From the NCBI GenBank assembly GCA_010692645.1, contig JAAHGS010000026.1, positions 1-62,581 of the forward strand: a stretch of 62,581 nucleotides of DNA. The letters run 5' to 3'. The notes under the pieces were generated by a model. The model saw only the letters and a list, made by a program, of their open reading frames with translations. It was not told where the DNA came from and ran no database searches. Position numbers and translations under genes: made by a program. This DNA is from Symploca sp. SIO2E9. Lineage in GTDB: Bacteria; Cyanobacteriota; Cyanobacteriia; Cyanobacteriales; Coleofasciculaceae. Below, one piece after another: positions 1 to 8,992 of this stretch. Position 1 is the first letter of the stretch. The number at the start of each line of letters is the position of its first letter.

Positions 1-97
1 TGCATTACTGTGCTTGTTCGTCGACTCTGATGATTCAGATAACGGTGAAGTTTAACGAAAGTAGTGGGGAGAGAACAAATAGTTTATCAAACCCCTC

Positions 98-169
98 GCC
101 CCATCTCCCCATCTCCCCATCCCCCCATCTCCCCATCTCCCCCTCTCCCCATCCCCCCATCTCCCCATA
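98..169. repeat. Tandem repeat (CCCCATCT)n
   Basis: Degenerate tandem array of CCCCATCT with CCCCCTCT variants. It lies just downstream of the first minus-strand methyltransferase gene. The same array type recurs at more than ten other places in the window. It resembles the short tandemly repeated sequences described in filamentous cyanobacteria. The open frame across it is a by-product of the repeat. Confidence 0.85.
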
Positions 170-172
170 AAA

Positions 173-970
173 TCAGGCATATTTTTGGACAGACAATAAT
201 AAGCCGTGTCCTTTTCCCTCTCCCACATACCAAAGTAATTTCATCGTAGTCAAATCGAAGTATTTAGCTAAATTGGACATCACCTCAAGATATAAGGGAA
301 ATTGGTCATTGAAAACACGGTAGAAAAAGACAAATTCTCCTGAAGGTGTTAATACTTTTCCCACTTGAGCAATAGCTCTAAATACAAGATCGTCATTCCT
401 TAGAATTCCCATTTCGTAAGATTCAGGATCGATGGGGCGCTCGATTGAACGGCTGGGAAAAGGTAGAAAGACGGTATCGTAAGTTTGATCAGCTTCTTCT
501 GCACATAAATCCTGCACCTTCACCTCATCTTGCTCTCGAATCAGTGGATGATTTTTAATCTCAATTACGTTGGGATGAAGATCGGAAAATAAAACCTTTT
601 GACTCTGTTTAAGAATACAGCAAAAGCCAATTACTCCCGAACCGCATCCTAGGTCTAGCACCCGCTTTCCTTGGACTTCAACAAGACCACTCAAAACACC
701 ACTCATAAAAGCTTGAGCCGCAATTCCACCGTAGGGATTAAAAACACCTTTGGGAACGACAAGCTCAAAAACTGGTTCGTTTTTATATAGAATCGTAATT
801 TCTCGGTCTTTTGATGAAAGATCCTGATGAAAATTGAGATAATCCTTGCGATTATATTTTAAAGTTTCCGCGTCTTTGAGAATAACTACAACGTCTTCTT
901 GTTGAATCATTTTGACAAATTTTAACTGAATAAAATGCAATAGAGAATAATGTGAATTAGCTGTAGACAT
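173..970 (-). CDS. Class I SAM-dependent methyltransferase, first of three
   Basis: Predicted SAM-dependent methyltransferase of about 265 residues. The glycine-rich SAM site (VLDLGCGSGVIGF) is near residues 104-116. It follows a KGVFNPYGG segment like that of small-domain methyltransferases of the PrmA/PrmC kind. The usual NPPY motif is missing; FLPFPSRS occupies the equivalent place, so a protein-glutamine substrate is not supported. A longer frame reaches 1039 but overlaps the upstream gene, so I prefer the ATG at 970; an ATG at 910 is also possible and neither has a clear ribosome site. It is the last gene of a three-methyltransferase run on the minus strand, 22 bases after its neighbour. 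Substrate unknown. Confidence 0.8.
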   Translation of the reverse strand: MSTANSHYSLLHFIQLKFVKMIQQEDVVVILKDAETLKYNRKDYLNFHQDLSSKDREITILYKNEPVFELVVPKGVFNPYGGIAAQAFMSGVLSGLVEVQGKRVLDLGCGSGVIGFCCILKQSQKVLFSDLHPNVIEIKNHPLIREQDEVKVQDLCAEEADQTYDTVFLPFPSRSIERPIDPESYEMGILRNDDLVFRAIAQVGKVLTPSGEFVFFYRVFNDQFPLYLEVMSNLAKYFDLTTMKLLWYVGEGKGHGLLLSVQKYA

Positions 971-992
971 AAGCACAGAAACAGATTCAAAT

Positions 993-1796
993 CTACAGCT
1001 TTTTACAACCATAAAGCCACCAGCCAATTTCCCCCGCAACTACAGCATCACTAGTTTTCTGATAAGCTAGACTCCTCTGTGGGTCTGAATCTTTAACTCG
1101 TTTGATTTGAATATCATAGGTCTTTTTCATATGCCAACTCAAGTCCTGAGTTTGGAAAATTTCAAAACCAATCTGACTCAGGGCAGTTTGATATAGTTGA
1201 GGACTAAATAACTCAGTCACATGAAGTCTTTGATAGACGTATTGTGATGTTTCTTCACTGATTTGGGGAACCTTTACCACTAAGTCGCCAAACACAAATA
1301 TGCCACCAGGCTTGAGAACGCGATAAATTTCTTGTAAAGCCACTTCACGTTGACTGATGTGAAGGAGAGTCCCTTGACTCCAAACATGACTAAAAGATTC
1401 ATCCTCAAAGGGTAGATTAGTTGCCGATCCTTGATTAAAATCAAGGCGTAAATTGGGAAAATCTTGAGCTTTAGTTTGAGCAGATTGGATATGATTGTTG
1501 CTGATATCAACTCCCACAACTGCGCAATTGGTTTCTTGAGCGATGTAAATTGCTGTATTACCGTTACCGCAGCCAACATCAAGAGTACGAGCATCTGCAT
1601 CAATATTGCTTTGACTAAGCATATATTGATTTAAGCGATCGCATGCTGCTATCAATACCTGTTCATCGTTAGGAGCATTTAAGTCTTCAAAATATCCCCA
1701 GTGCTTACTGCCATCGGGATTCCAGGGAATTTGATATTTAGTTTCAACTGTATCATAATAAGTTTCTACGTCTGTCTCTGTGAATTTCTGTTTCAT
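993..1796 (-). CDS. SAM-dependent methyltransferase (type 11), second of three
   Basis: Predicted small-molecule methyltransferase of about 267 residues. The SAM-binding motif LDVGCGNGNTAIYIA lies near residue 72 onward, followed by VVGVDIS. The N-terminal YYDTVE...HWGYF pattern and post-motif SQGTLLHI and VLKPGGIFVFGD segments place it near the sarcosine/dimethylglycine and tocopherol methyltransferase branch. That is a family resemblance and not a substrate call. The frame extends to a TTG at 1814, but the ATG at 1796 is the more likely start. It is 29 bases downstream of the third methyltransferase and 22 upstream of the first, so the three are probably co-transcribed. Confidence 0.85.
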   Translation of the reverse strand: MKQKFTETDVETYYDTVETKYQIPWNPDGSKHWGYFEDLNAPNDEQVLIAACDRLNQYMLSQSNIDADARTLDVGCGNGNTAIYIAQETNCAVVGVDISNNHIQSAQTKAQDFPNLRLDFNQGSATNLPFEDESFSHVWSQGTLLHISQREVALQEIYRVLKPGGIFVFGDLVVKVPQISEETSQYVYQRLHVTELFSPQLYQTALSQIGFEIFQTQDLSWHMKKTYDIQIKRVKDSDPQRSLAYQKTSDAVVAGEIGWWLYGCKKL

Positions 1797-1825
1797 TTTT
1801 AAATAAATATCCAATCTAATTAATT

Positions 1826-2530
1826 TTAAATTCTTTTGACGATCATCACTTCATTTGCCCCCACTTGAAATTCAAACGCTGATGGTTTCACCTCAACAGT
1901 TAAACCTTGCTGATGTAAGGATGCCCTAATTTCTTCAAAATAGGCAAAGGGTTTACTTCTATCTTGTTCATTAGCCCGTAAGGGAAATACCCGAACTTCA
2001 CGAGCAACGCGAGCTAGTTCTAGAAGTGAGTCAATTGTAAAAGTTTTGGGGAAGTGGGCTTGGAAACTAAAGAGTAAATGCCCACTGGTTGCCAGCTCAA
2101 AAGTATTATCCTCGAAAGGCAAATAGGGAAGGGAGGCAGCAATATAATAAGATTGGGACTGCCAATGGTTCCTGTAGTCTTCAATAAAGGAATGAAGAAT
2201 CTCTAACTGTCTGTTTTTAAGATGCTCAAGGTTCTGGTAATAATCCCATTTTCTCTGCTCGCTGGTTTGGGCAATTTTCGAGATCACATAGCCAATATCC
2301 TGGCTTCCAATTTCTAGAAGTTTGTCAGGATTATTAACATACTGAGGATCGACGGCACAAACCTCAATACCCATTTGTCTTGCTTCTCTGCTAAAAGAAG
2401 CTGGACCACCGGGACAATCGAGGATTGACTTACCTACCCAGTCTGAGAAATCCAAGAGGAACATTTGCTTATACTCTGATAGGGAGCGCCCATAGAAAGT
2501 AACTCGCTCTAAATTAAAGGATTGGGTCAT
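1826..2530 (-). CDS. SAM-dependent methyltransferase-like protein (DCPGGP type)
   Basis: Protein of about 234 residues with a methyltransferase fold in which motif I reads ILDCPGGPASFS (residues 36-47), followed by an acidic AVDPQYVN strand end. This DCPGGP variant occurs in a little-studied bacterial methyltransferase-like family. The C-terminal half has LPFEDNTFELATSGHLLFS and ends in a beta strand (NEVMIVKRI). An upstream extension to 2611 has no supporting feature; the ATG at 2530 is preferred. It is probably the first gene of the three-methyltransferase operon; a hairpin at 2691-2730 separates it from the radical SAM genes upstream. Confidence 0.75.
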   Translation of the reverse strand: MTQSFNLERVTFYGRSLSEYKQMFLLDFSDWVGKSILDCPGGPASFSREARQMGIEVCAVDPQYVNNPDKLLEIGSQDIGYVISKIAQTSEQRKWDYYQNLEHLKNRQLEILHSFIEDYRNHWQSQSYYIAASLPYLPFEDNTFELATSGHLLFSFQAHFPKTFTIDSLLELARVAREVRVFPLRANEQDRSKPFAYFEEIRASLHQQGLTVEVKPSAFEFQVGANEVMIVKRI

Positions 2531-2690
2531 AGGGGACCTTGAACAAACTAGATTCTTTCGGCAAAGTAAATTGGAGAACGTTGGGTGCAAATCGTTGTAT
2601 AGAACGCACAAAATTACTCGATCGCCTAACTGATCTTAGCCGGTAGCTAGTTCTAGAGTAATAGACCTAACCAAAAATAAAACTAGAGAG

Positions 2691-2730
2691 AATCTACCCA
2701 AAACTAGTAAGAATTAGTTCTGGGTAGATT
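2691..2730 (-). terminator. Hairpin downstream of the radical SAM genes
   Basis: Perfect 10-bp inverted repeat (AATCTACCCA and TGGGTAGATT) with a 20-base loop. On the minus strand it is followed by a T-rich stretch. It lies between the 3' end of the broken radical SAM copy and the methyltransferase genes, so it probably ends transcription from the radical SAM genes. Confidence 0.5.
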
Positions 2731-2788
2731 TTAACAACTTTTTGAAACCCTCTTAAAACCAGGGCAAACCTTAAAACTTGGACTACTG

Positions 2789-3686
2789 CTATATACCCAC
2801 TGCCGCTTTTTCAGCATTCTTGGCTTCATTCGGCAAAGTTCTAAACCGTTGAGGAACTTGCAGGTTTTTCGAGTCACCAACGCTAGCGAGGCGGAACTGC
2901 CAATCAGAGACTTGCTCGTAGGTGAGATGTTTGGTGTCACTACTCGCCGTCCATAATCCCCCCCAAATAGTAGGGTCATCAAACCTAATCAAACCCGATT
3001 TGCGTATAATTTCGCTCTGTGGCGTTCCCAATATGGGAGAAATAGCAAAAGGATTGTTTTCCTAGGCATTGTTTAGCAAGTTCTACTGATGGTAAGGGCC
3101 ATTCTTCGGGATCGAGTGGAGTTTTTTGTTTAGGATATTGAGTCCCGTCAGCGAAAACAACACCAGTTAGAGCTTCTTTAGGGCCTTTTCCTAACAGATA
3201 ATTAAATAGCGACCAGTTAGCAGCGCCAGATTTGTCCTTAACAACTACTGTCGCTCCGTTGCGGAGATAAGCTTGAGGCTCGGCAAAGGCATCGGAACCA
3301 CCAACAACTACTGGCTTGCCTGTGCTAGCCAGGTGCTTCAACAGCATCATTGCTATTTCACGATATAACGTAAAGTTAACTGTAATGCACCAAATTTCAC
3401 AGCTTTCGGGATCGATGCTCTCGATCTGAAGGCCAATATAGTTCTTGGTTAGTTCAATGCCTCTCCAAATTTTTTTTCCGTAATTTTCTGTGTAATCCCC
3501 ATCTCGAAGATTAATAAATTTAGTCTTAAATCCTCCTGCTTGGAGATGCGATATTAAAACTTGCTTGCTAATAATTGGTTCATACTTCCGCAGAGAATAA
3601 TAGTCGTTGTCATCAGGGTCAGATAGCTTTAACTGGGGCAATTCAACTAATCCAATGGTCGAGTTATTCTCGTGTGTAATTGTCAT
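2789..3686 (-). pseudogene. Broken third copy of the cobalamin-type radical SAM gene
   Basis: Third tandem copy of the radical SAM gene found intact at 4045-5601 and 5624-7177. The first 210 or so residues are preserved up to the AKQCLG motif. The sequence then jumps to NPFAISPILGTPQ, corresponding to about residue 432 of the intact copy, and continues to the normal C-terminus in another reading frame. About 220 codons are lost, including the CxxxCxxC cluster motif, and the deletion also shifts the frame. The result is a 233-residue N-terminal fragment with a short false tail and a separate C-terminal fragment of about 80 residues. No radical SAM activity is possible. The N-terminal B12-binding-like domain could in principle still be made. 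Confidence 0.9.
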
Positions 3687-3715
3687 TCTAGTTTCCCGAT
3701 AAATGGTGTTTTTGA

Positions 3716-3887
3716 GGGAGCATGTCAGGTTTACAGCTCAATCCTTTGCCCGCACTTCGTGCCGCTTCGCTAACATCCCCCAGCCCCTTCTACCAACATT
3801 GGGAGAAGGGGAGCAAACCTTCAACTTCCCTCTCCCAGGCTTGCCAGAGGGATTTAGGGTGAGGGCTTACAAAGGTGACATGCTCCC
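3716..3887. mobile_element. 172-bp MITE with 12-bp terminal repeats and 8-bp target duplication
   Basis: Bounded by perfect 12-bp terminal inverted repeats: GGGAGCATGTCA at 3716-3727 and its complement at 3876-3887. Identical 8-bp direct repeats GTTTTTGA flank it at 3708-3715 and 3888-3895, the signature of a target-site duplication. There is no transposase gene inside; the small open frame across it has no protein features. It sits immediately upstream of the broken radical SAM copy and separates it from the intact paralogue. The parent transposon family is not identified. Confidence 0.8.
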
Positions 3888-4044
3888 GTTTTTGATGCCC
3901 TAGGATTTCTCTACTCAGCCCGGAACCAACTTCCTGTTACTCTTCCGATGGCAGTTCAAAAAAATCATCCAAGGCAAGGGCAAAACCCGAGCAAACTATA
4001 GTCTTGGTAAAGGCTTCCAGATTAGCAATCCTTTTTCTTGGTCC

Positions 4045-5601
4045 CTATACTGACACCGCCGTTTTATCAGCATTCTTTGCTTCATCCGGCAAAGTTCTGA
4101 ACCTTTGAGGAACTTGCAGGTTTTTCGAGTCACCAACGCCAGCTAGACGGAACTGCCAATCAGAGACTTGCTCGTAGCTGAGATGTTTGGTATCAACACT
4201 CGCTGTCCAGAATCCCGCAAAAATGGCTGGGTCATCAAATCGCAGAAGACCTGATTTACGAATTATTTCACCCTGTGCCGTTCCCAAGATCGGAGAAATC
4301 ACAAAGGGACTGACTTGAAATACCATTGAAGGGTTAATCGCTTTCACTTCATCATAGATTTCCCAAAGTGCTTCCTCTAGCCGTAACATACTCTCATCGT
4401 CATCATCAGGAAGACCAATGATCATGTGATATACGATCATGGGGATACCGGCTTGCACAATAGTTTTCACAATTCGTTTGTGTTGCTGCCAGGGAAGTAA
4501 CTTGGCATAGGCTTCTCGTCCAAATACAGGACGCTCGGCAGGAAGACCACCAGCGAGAGTTCCCTTTTGCCCATCCCAATGATAAAGAGCATCGATTAGT
4601 TCTTCATCAGGGGTCAAATCTGTGCTTTCATAGTTGCGCCCGCGCCCTAGGGTCATCTTTCTCAGTTCTAGACCATTGGGCCAAAGAACGGTTAAACCCA
4701 TTTCCCGCAACCCCTTCATAATTTCGAGCACTTCTTGTCGCCCATCGGGGAAAATCACCCGCCCCAGGAATTGATCGGAAACGCTGACTACAGATTTTGC
4801 TCCTGCTTGACGCTGTATATCCAGCCACTCCAGCACCCGTTGAGGAGACATTCTGCGATACCCCGTACCATAAGTAGGGGTTTGGCAAAAATCACATTTG
4901 CGATCGCAACCTATATCTGGAAATATTGAACCAATGGGTTTTAAATGCTCGGGAAAGGGATCCATCCAATATTGTGTTCCCAAGCACTGTTTGGCAACAT
5001 CCAAAGATGGTAAGGGCCACTCTTCGGGATGTAATGGTTTTTTACTGTTAGGATATTGAGTCCCGTCAGCTAAGACCACACCAGTGAGTGCTTCTTTGGA
5101 ACCTTTTCCTAACAGATAATTAAATAAATGCCAATTAGCAGCGCCGGATTTGTCCTTAACAACTACTGAAGCACCATTGCGAAGGTATAATTGGGGGTCT
5201 GCAAAGGGATCGGAACCACCCACAACCACTGGCTTGCCCTTACTTGCTAGGTGCTTTAACACCATCATTGCTATTTCGCGGTATAAGGTGAAGTTAATGG
5301 TAATACACCATACTTCACAGCTTTCAGGATCGACGCTCTCGATCTCAACACCGACATAGTTCTTGGTCAGTTCAATGCCTTTCCAAGCAATTCGTCCGTA
5401 ATTTTCCTCGTAATCTCCATCTCTGAGGTTAATAAATCGAGTTTTAAAGCCTCCTGCTTCCAGACTCGATAGCAAGATTTGTTTGCTAACAATTGGTTCC
5501 CACTTCCGCAAAGAATAGAAGTCGTTACCATCGGGGTCAGATAGTTTCAATTGAGGCAATTCAACTAGCCCAATCAGACCATTTGGTGTTTTATTTGTCA
5601 T
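4045..5601 (-). CDS. Cobalamin-binding-type radical SAM enzyme, copy B
   Basis: Predicted radical SAM enzyme of 518 residues. Residues about 1-200 resemble a B12-binding Rossmann domain (WCITINFTLYREIA, then GKPVVVGGSDP); there is no DxHxxG motif, so cobalamin binding by a histidine ligand is not expected. The [4Fe-4S] motif is CDRKCDFC (Cys232, 236, 239), followed by TPTYGTGYRRMSP. This arrangement suggests a class B radical SAM methyltransferase or a related enzyme, but no specific reaction can be assigned. It lies 22 bases downstream of a closely similar paralogue (about three quarters identical by eye), so they are probably co-transcribed. Downstream is a third, broken copy. The clustered methyltransferases and KamA-type enzyme suggest a specialised-metabolite pathway. 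Confidence 0.85.
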   Translation of the reverse strand: MTNKTPNGLIGLVELPQLKLSDPDGNDFYSLRKWEPIVSKQILLSSLEAGGFKTRFINLRDGDYEENYGRIAWKGIELTKNYVGVEIESVDPESCEVWCITINFTLYREIAMMVLKHLASKGKPVVVGGSDPFADPQLYLRNGASVVVKDKSGAANWHLFNYLLGKGSKEALTGVVLADGTQYPNSKKPLHPEEWPLPSLDVAKQCLGTQYWMDPFPEHLKPIGSIFPDIGCDRKCDFCQTPTYGTGYRRMSPQRVLEWLDIQRQAGAKSVVSVSDQFLGRVIFPDGRQEVLEIMKGLREMGLTVLWPNGLELRKMTLGRGRNYESTDLTPDEELIDALYHWDGQKGTLAGGLPAERPVFGREAYAKLLPWQQHKRIVKTIVQAGIPMIVYHMIIGLPDDDDESMLRLEEALWEIYDEVKAINPSMVFQVSPFVISPILGTAQGEIIRKSGLLRFDDPAIFAGFWTASVDTKHLSYEQVSDWQFRLAGVGDSKNLQVPQRFRTLPDEAKNADKTAVSV

Positions 5602-5623
5602 TATATTTTCCCAGATAAATTTG

Positions 5624-7177
5624 TTATACTTCCACCGCTACTTGTTCTAGATTCTTAGCTTCCACAGGTAACTGTCTGAATCTTTGAGGTGATTGCAAGT
5701 TCTTCGAGTCCCCAATTTGAGCTAGACGAAACTGCCAATCAGAGACTTGCTCATAGCTCAGATGTTTGGTGTCAATACTTGCTGTCCAGAATCCCGCAAA
5801 AATTGCTGGATCATCGAAACGGAGCAGACCAGATTTACGAATCATTTCTCCCTGTGGTGTTCCCAAGATCGGAGAAATTACAAAGGGAGTAGTTTGAAAA
5901 ATTATAGATGGATTAATTGCTTTGACTTCATAATAAATTTCCCAGAGCGCTTCCTCTAGCTGCAACAAACTATAATCATCATCATCAGGCAAGCCAATAA
6001 TCACACCATAGCTAATCATAGGAATTCCAGCTTGCACAATGGTTCGCACAATTCGTTTATGTTGTTGCCAAGGAACTAACTTCGCATAGGCTTCTCGTCC
6101 AAAAATAGGTCGTTCGGCGGGAATGTAAGCAGCCAGAGTTCCGGTTGTGCCGTTCCAATGATAGAGAGCTTCAATCAATTCTTCATCGGGAGTTAAATCT
6201 GTGCTTTCATAGTTTCTTCCCCGTCCAAGGGTCATCTTTCTAAGTTCAAGACCATTGGGCCAAAGAATTGCTAAATCCTTTTCCCGCACGCCTTTCATGA
6301 TTTCGATAATTTCTTCTCTACCATTAGGAAAAATTACACGACCCAAAAATTGATCGGAAACACTGACTACAGATTTTGCACCAGCATCACATTGGGCTTG
6401 TAGCCATTGCATTACCCTTTGCGGGGACATTCTGCGATACCCTGTGCCGTAAGTAGGGGTTTGGCAAAAATCGCATTTGCGATCGCAACCGATGTCTGGA
6501 AAAATGGAACCAATGGGTAACAAATGCTCAGGGAATGGATCCATCCAATATTGTTGTCCTAGGCACTGTTTGGCAACTTCTGTAGAGGGTAAAGACCATT
6601 CTTCGGGATGCAGTGAGGGATTACGCTTGGGATATTTAGTTCCGTCAGCTAAGATAACACCGCTGATTTCTTCTTTGGTACCTTTTCCTAAGAGATAATT
6701 GAACAGCGGCCAATTGGCAGCTCCTGATTTATCTTCAACAACAACAGCAGCACCGTTGCGGAGGTAAACTTGAGGGTCTGCAATTGGGTCCGATCCACCC
6801 ACCACCACAGGTTTACCTTTACTACTGAGGTGCTTCAATAGCATAATGGCGATTTCACGGTACAACGTGAAATTGACGGTAATACACCACACTTGACAGC
6901 TTGCAGGATCGACCCCTTTTATATCCAGGCCGACATAATTCTTAGACAGTTCAATGCCTCTCCAAGTAATTCGACCGTAATTTTCTTCGTAATCCCCGTC
7001 TCTGAGATTAATAAATCGAGTCTCAAAGCCTCCCGCCTCCAGACTCGATAGCAAAATTTGTTTGCTAATAATCGGTTCATACTTCCGTAGCGAATAAAAA
7101 TCATTGCCATCAGGATCTGATAGCTTCAGTTGCGGCAATTCAACTAGTCCAATGGGCCCTGATTTTTCCTCGGACAT
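5624..7177 (-). CDS. Cobalamin-binding-type radical SAM enzyme, copy A
   Basis: Paralogue of the downstream gene, 517 residues and collinear throughout. It has the same N-terminal B12-binding-like domain (VWCITVNFTLYREI, KGKPVVVGGSDP), the same CDRKCDFC cluster motif near residue 231, and the same conserved C-terminal segment (TKHLSYEQVSDWQFRLA). Differences concentrate around residues 345-355 and 385-430, where substrate-binding residues may lie. The start is supported by an AGGAG ribosome site about 10 bases upstream of the ATG. Both paralogues keep all visible key residues, so they may act on different positions or substrates. The exact reaction is unknown. Confidence 0.87.
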   Translation of the reverse strand: MSEEKSGPIGLVELPQLKLSDPDGNDFYSLRKYEPIISKQILLSSLEAGGFETRFINLRDGDYEENYGRITWRGIELSKNYVGLDIKGVDPASCQVWCITVNFTLYREIAIMLLKHLSSKGKPVVVGGSDPIADPQVYLRNGAAVVVEDKSGAANWPLFNYLLGKGTKEEISGVILADGTKYPKRNPSLHPEEWSLPSTEVAKQCLGQQYWMDPFPEHLLPIGSIFPDIGCDRKCDFCQTPTYGTGYRRMSPQRVMQWLQAQCDAGAKSVVSVSDQFLGRVIFPNGREEIIEIMKGVREKDLAILWPNGLELRKMTLGRGRNYESTDLTPDEELIEALYHWNGTTGTLAAYIPAERPIFGREAYAKLVPWQQHKRIVRTIVQAGIPMISYGVIIGLPDDDDYSLLQLEEALWEIYYEVKAINPSIIFQTTPFVISPILGTPQGEMIRKSGLLRFDDPAIFAGFWTASIDTKHLSYEQVSDWQFRLAQIGDSKNLQSPQRFRQLPVEAKNLEQVAVEV

Positions 7178-7391
7178 TGCAGCAGTCTCCTGAACAGGAA
7201 AGTTGATTAATTTTTTTCGGGATATTTCTAAAGAGTAAGTGCCTACGAGCTAAATTTTCCCATAAACACTTGCCCTAAATCTGGGAATTTAATTGTCAGT
7301 TTTAATTTTCCTGGTCTGTATTGGAAAAATACAGACCATAAACAAGATAAGCTATAATTTACAGATATCCCCAAACTTTGTCAATAGTTAC

Positions 7392-7539
7392 TATAGCAGT
7401 GCGCGCTGGTATGTTGACAAATTCAGGTAAAGAACAATTGCTAAAACCTTTGTTTGATAAGTTTTTCCATTCCCTGTTCCCTGTTAAGAGTTCCCTGTTA
7501 AGAGTTCCCTGTTAAGAGTTCCCAGCGCCCAGCGCTATA
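7392..7539. repeat. TATAGC-bounded palindromic mini-element
   Basis: Starts TATAGCAGTGCGCGCTGG and ends with a near-complementary CCCAGCGCCCAGCGCTATA. The core contains about four direct copies of a TTCCCTGTTAAGAG unit. This matches the plan of elements at 19343-19442, 40411-40524, 43440-43559 and 47840-47939. It occupies much of the 460-base gap between the KamA-type gene and radical SAM copy A; I see nothing else in that gap. Confidence 0.65.
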
Positions 7540-7639
7540 AATCTCAGATAATGAGCGCGCCGAGTGCCAGTATTCAATGAAAGCCTTTTTCTGACTAAAT
7601 TTGGTCTAGATTAAGCCCAAGCTACAGCAGCGACACCAA

Positions 7640-8992
7640 CTAGCTGATTGGTGTTAATTGCCTCACAACTTCTTTCTTCGTCAAAAATTCCTCGAGCTGG
7701 CTTTCATAGAAAAACTTCGATTCACCAAAGGCAGGCTTCAAATCTCCTATCCAGGTTGCCTCAGTATCGAAACTAGCAAAGAAAGGTCGATTGCACCAGT
7801 CAGGGTTACGAGCTTGTAAAAAAGACACGACGAAGACTTTCTCTCCCTGAATTTCGCTAATACCGTGAACTTGTACCTTCCCTGGTAAGGCAGACATCAC
7901 TGGACCACGAGCGGTTCGTCCCAATCCCGATACTTTTTGTATTGCTTGGCGATAAATTTCACAAACCTTAACTAAAGGCATTTCAAAATACTCTTTAGCT
8001 CCGGTTTGTCGTTCTACAAACATATAGTAGGGAATACAGCCTAAACTCACCTGCATTTGCCACATTTTAGCCCAGGTACTTGGGTCATCATTGATGTGGG
8101 AGACGACTGGAGCTTGGGTCCGAATTTGCGCTCCCGTTGCTCGAATGCGTTGGATTGCTTTCTGGGCGATTGCTGTATCTAGTTCTCTCCAGTGTGTATA
8201 GTGACCCATGATTGCTAAATGCTTACCCTGTTGTACCACCCTTTCAAATAAACCCAATAATTGGTCAGCATCATGATCAGTAACGTAGCGATAGGGCCAA
8301 TAAGCAACTGATTTTGTGCCAATGCGAATGCTTTGAATGTGGTCAAATTCTGGCTTTAACAAAGGCTCGATATACAAGGCAAGCTGTCGCGCTTTCATTG
8401 TCATCGGATCGCCACCAGTCAGTAGTATATCAGTGACTTCTCGATGTTGTTGTAGGTAATCTTGAAAATAACCAGATTCGCGCGTGGCAAATTTGAGGTC
8501 TTCTAATCCGACAAATTGTGGCCAACGAAAGCAAAATGTACAGTAGGCATGGCAATGTTGACCTGCTGTGGGAAAAATTAAAACTGTCTGTTGGTATTTG
8601 TGCTGTACACCTTGTAAAGATTTACCTTCAAAATAAGGGACATTGTGTTGTTTTTGTCCACCAGGATGGGGATTGAGTCGAAGACGAATTTGATTTGCTG
8701 TTTGTTGCAGCACTTTTTCAGGAGCATTTTCTTTCAGGATTTGAATCATACAATTCAAATCCTTTGGTGAGAGCATTTCTGGATGGGCAAAAGTTAAACG
8801 AAAAACCGGATCATCTGGTATATTCCCCCAATCAATAAGTTCTTCAACAATGTAATTATTGGCTCTAAAGGGTAGAACTTTGGCAACCGCTTGCATTGCC
8901 AAACGAGTTTCGGGTGATATATTTGCTAACTGCGGTAGTGAATTAATATCCTTTGCTGAATAGAAATGTATCTTTTTGGGTTGGATGTTCAT
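7640..8992 (-). CDS. KamA-family radical SAM aminomutase-like protein
   Basis: Protein of 450 residues related to lysine 2,3-aminomutase. The cluster motif is CHAYCTFC (Cys147, 151, 154) preceded by LIFPTAGQ, followed by FRWPQF and the SAM-contact motif LTGGDP (residues 191-196). In the position of the PLP-lysine loop of KamA (PGGGGK) it reads ALPGKVQVHG, leaving Lys372 as the candidate PLP lysine. The changed loop argues against a standard lysine 2,3-aminomutase, and the substrate is unknown. It is on the same strand as the two cobalamin-type radical SAM genes, 460 bases upstream of them, and may belong to the same pathway. Confidence 0.82.
   Translation of the reverse strand: MNIQPKKIHFYSAKDINSLPQLANISPETRLAMQAVAKVLPFRANNYIVEELIDWGNIPDDPVFRLTFAHPEMLSPKDLNCMIQILKENAPEKVLQQTANQIRLRLNPHPGGQKQHNVPYFEGKSLQGVQHKYQQTVLIFPTAGQHCHAYCTFCFRWPQFVGLEDLKFATRESGYFQDYLQQHREVTDILLTGGDPMTMKARQLALYIEPLLKPEFDHIQSIRIGTKSVAYWPYRYVTDHDADQLLGLFERVVQQGKHLAIMGHYTHWRELDTAIAQKAIQRIRATGAQIRTQAPVVSHINDDPSTWAKMWQMQVSLGCIPYYMFVERQTGAKEYFEMPLVKVCEIYRQAIQKVSGLGRTARGPVMSALPGKVQVHGISEIQGEKVFVVSFLQARNPDWCNRPFFASFDTEATWIGDLKPAFGESKFFYESQLEEFLTKKEVVRQLTPIS

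Noticed and set aside
64-249. 61-residue open frame at the left edge
   Set aside because: It is almost wholly Pro/Ser repeats from a CCCCATCT array.
3703-3903. 66-residue open frame
   Set aside because: It lies across a MITE and shows only repeat-derived composition.
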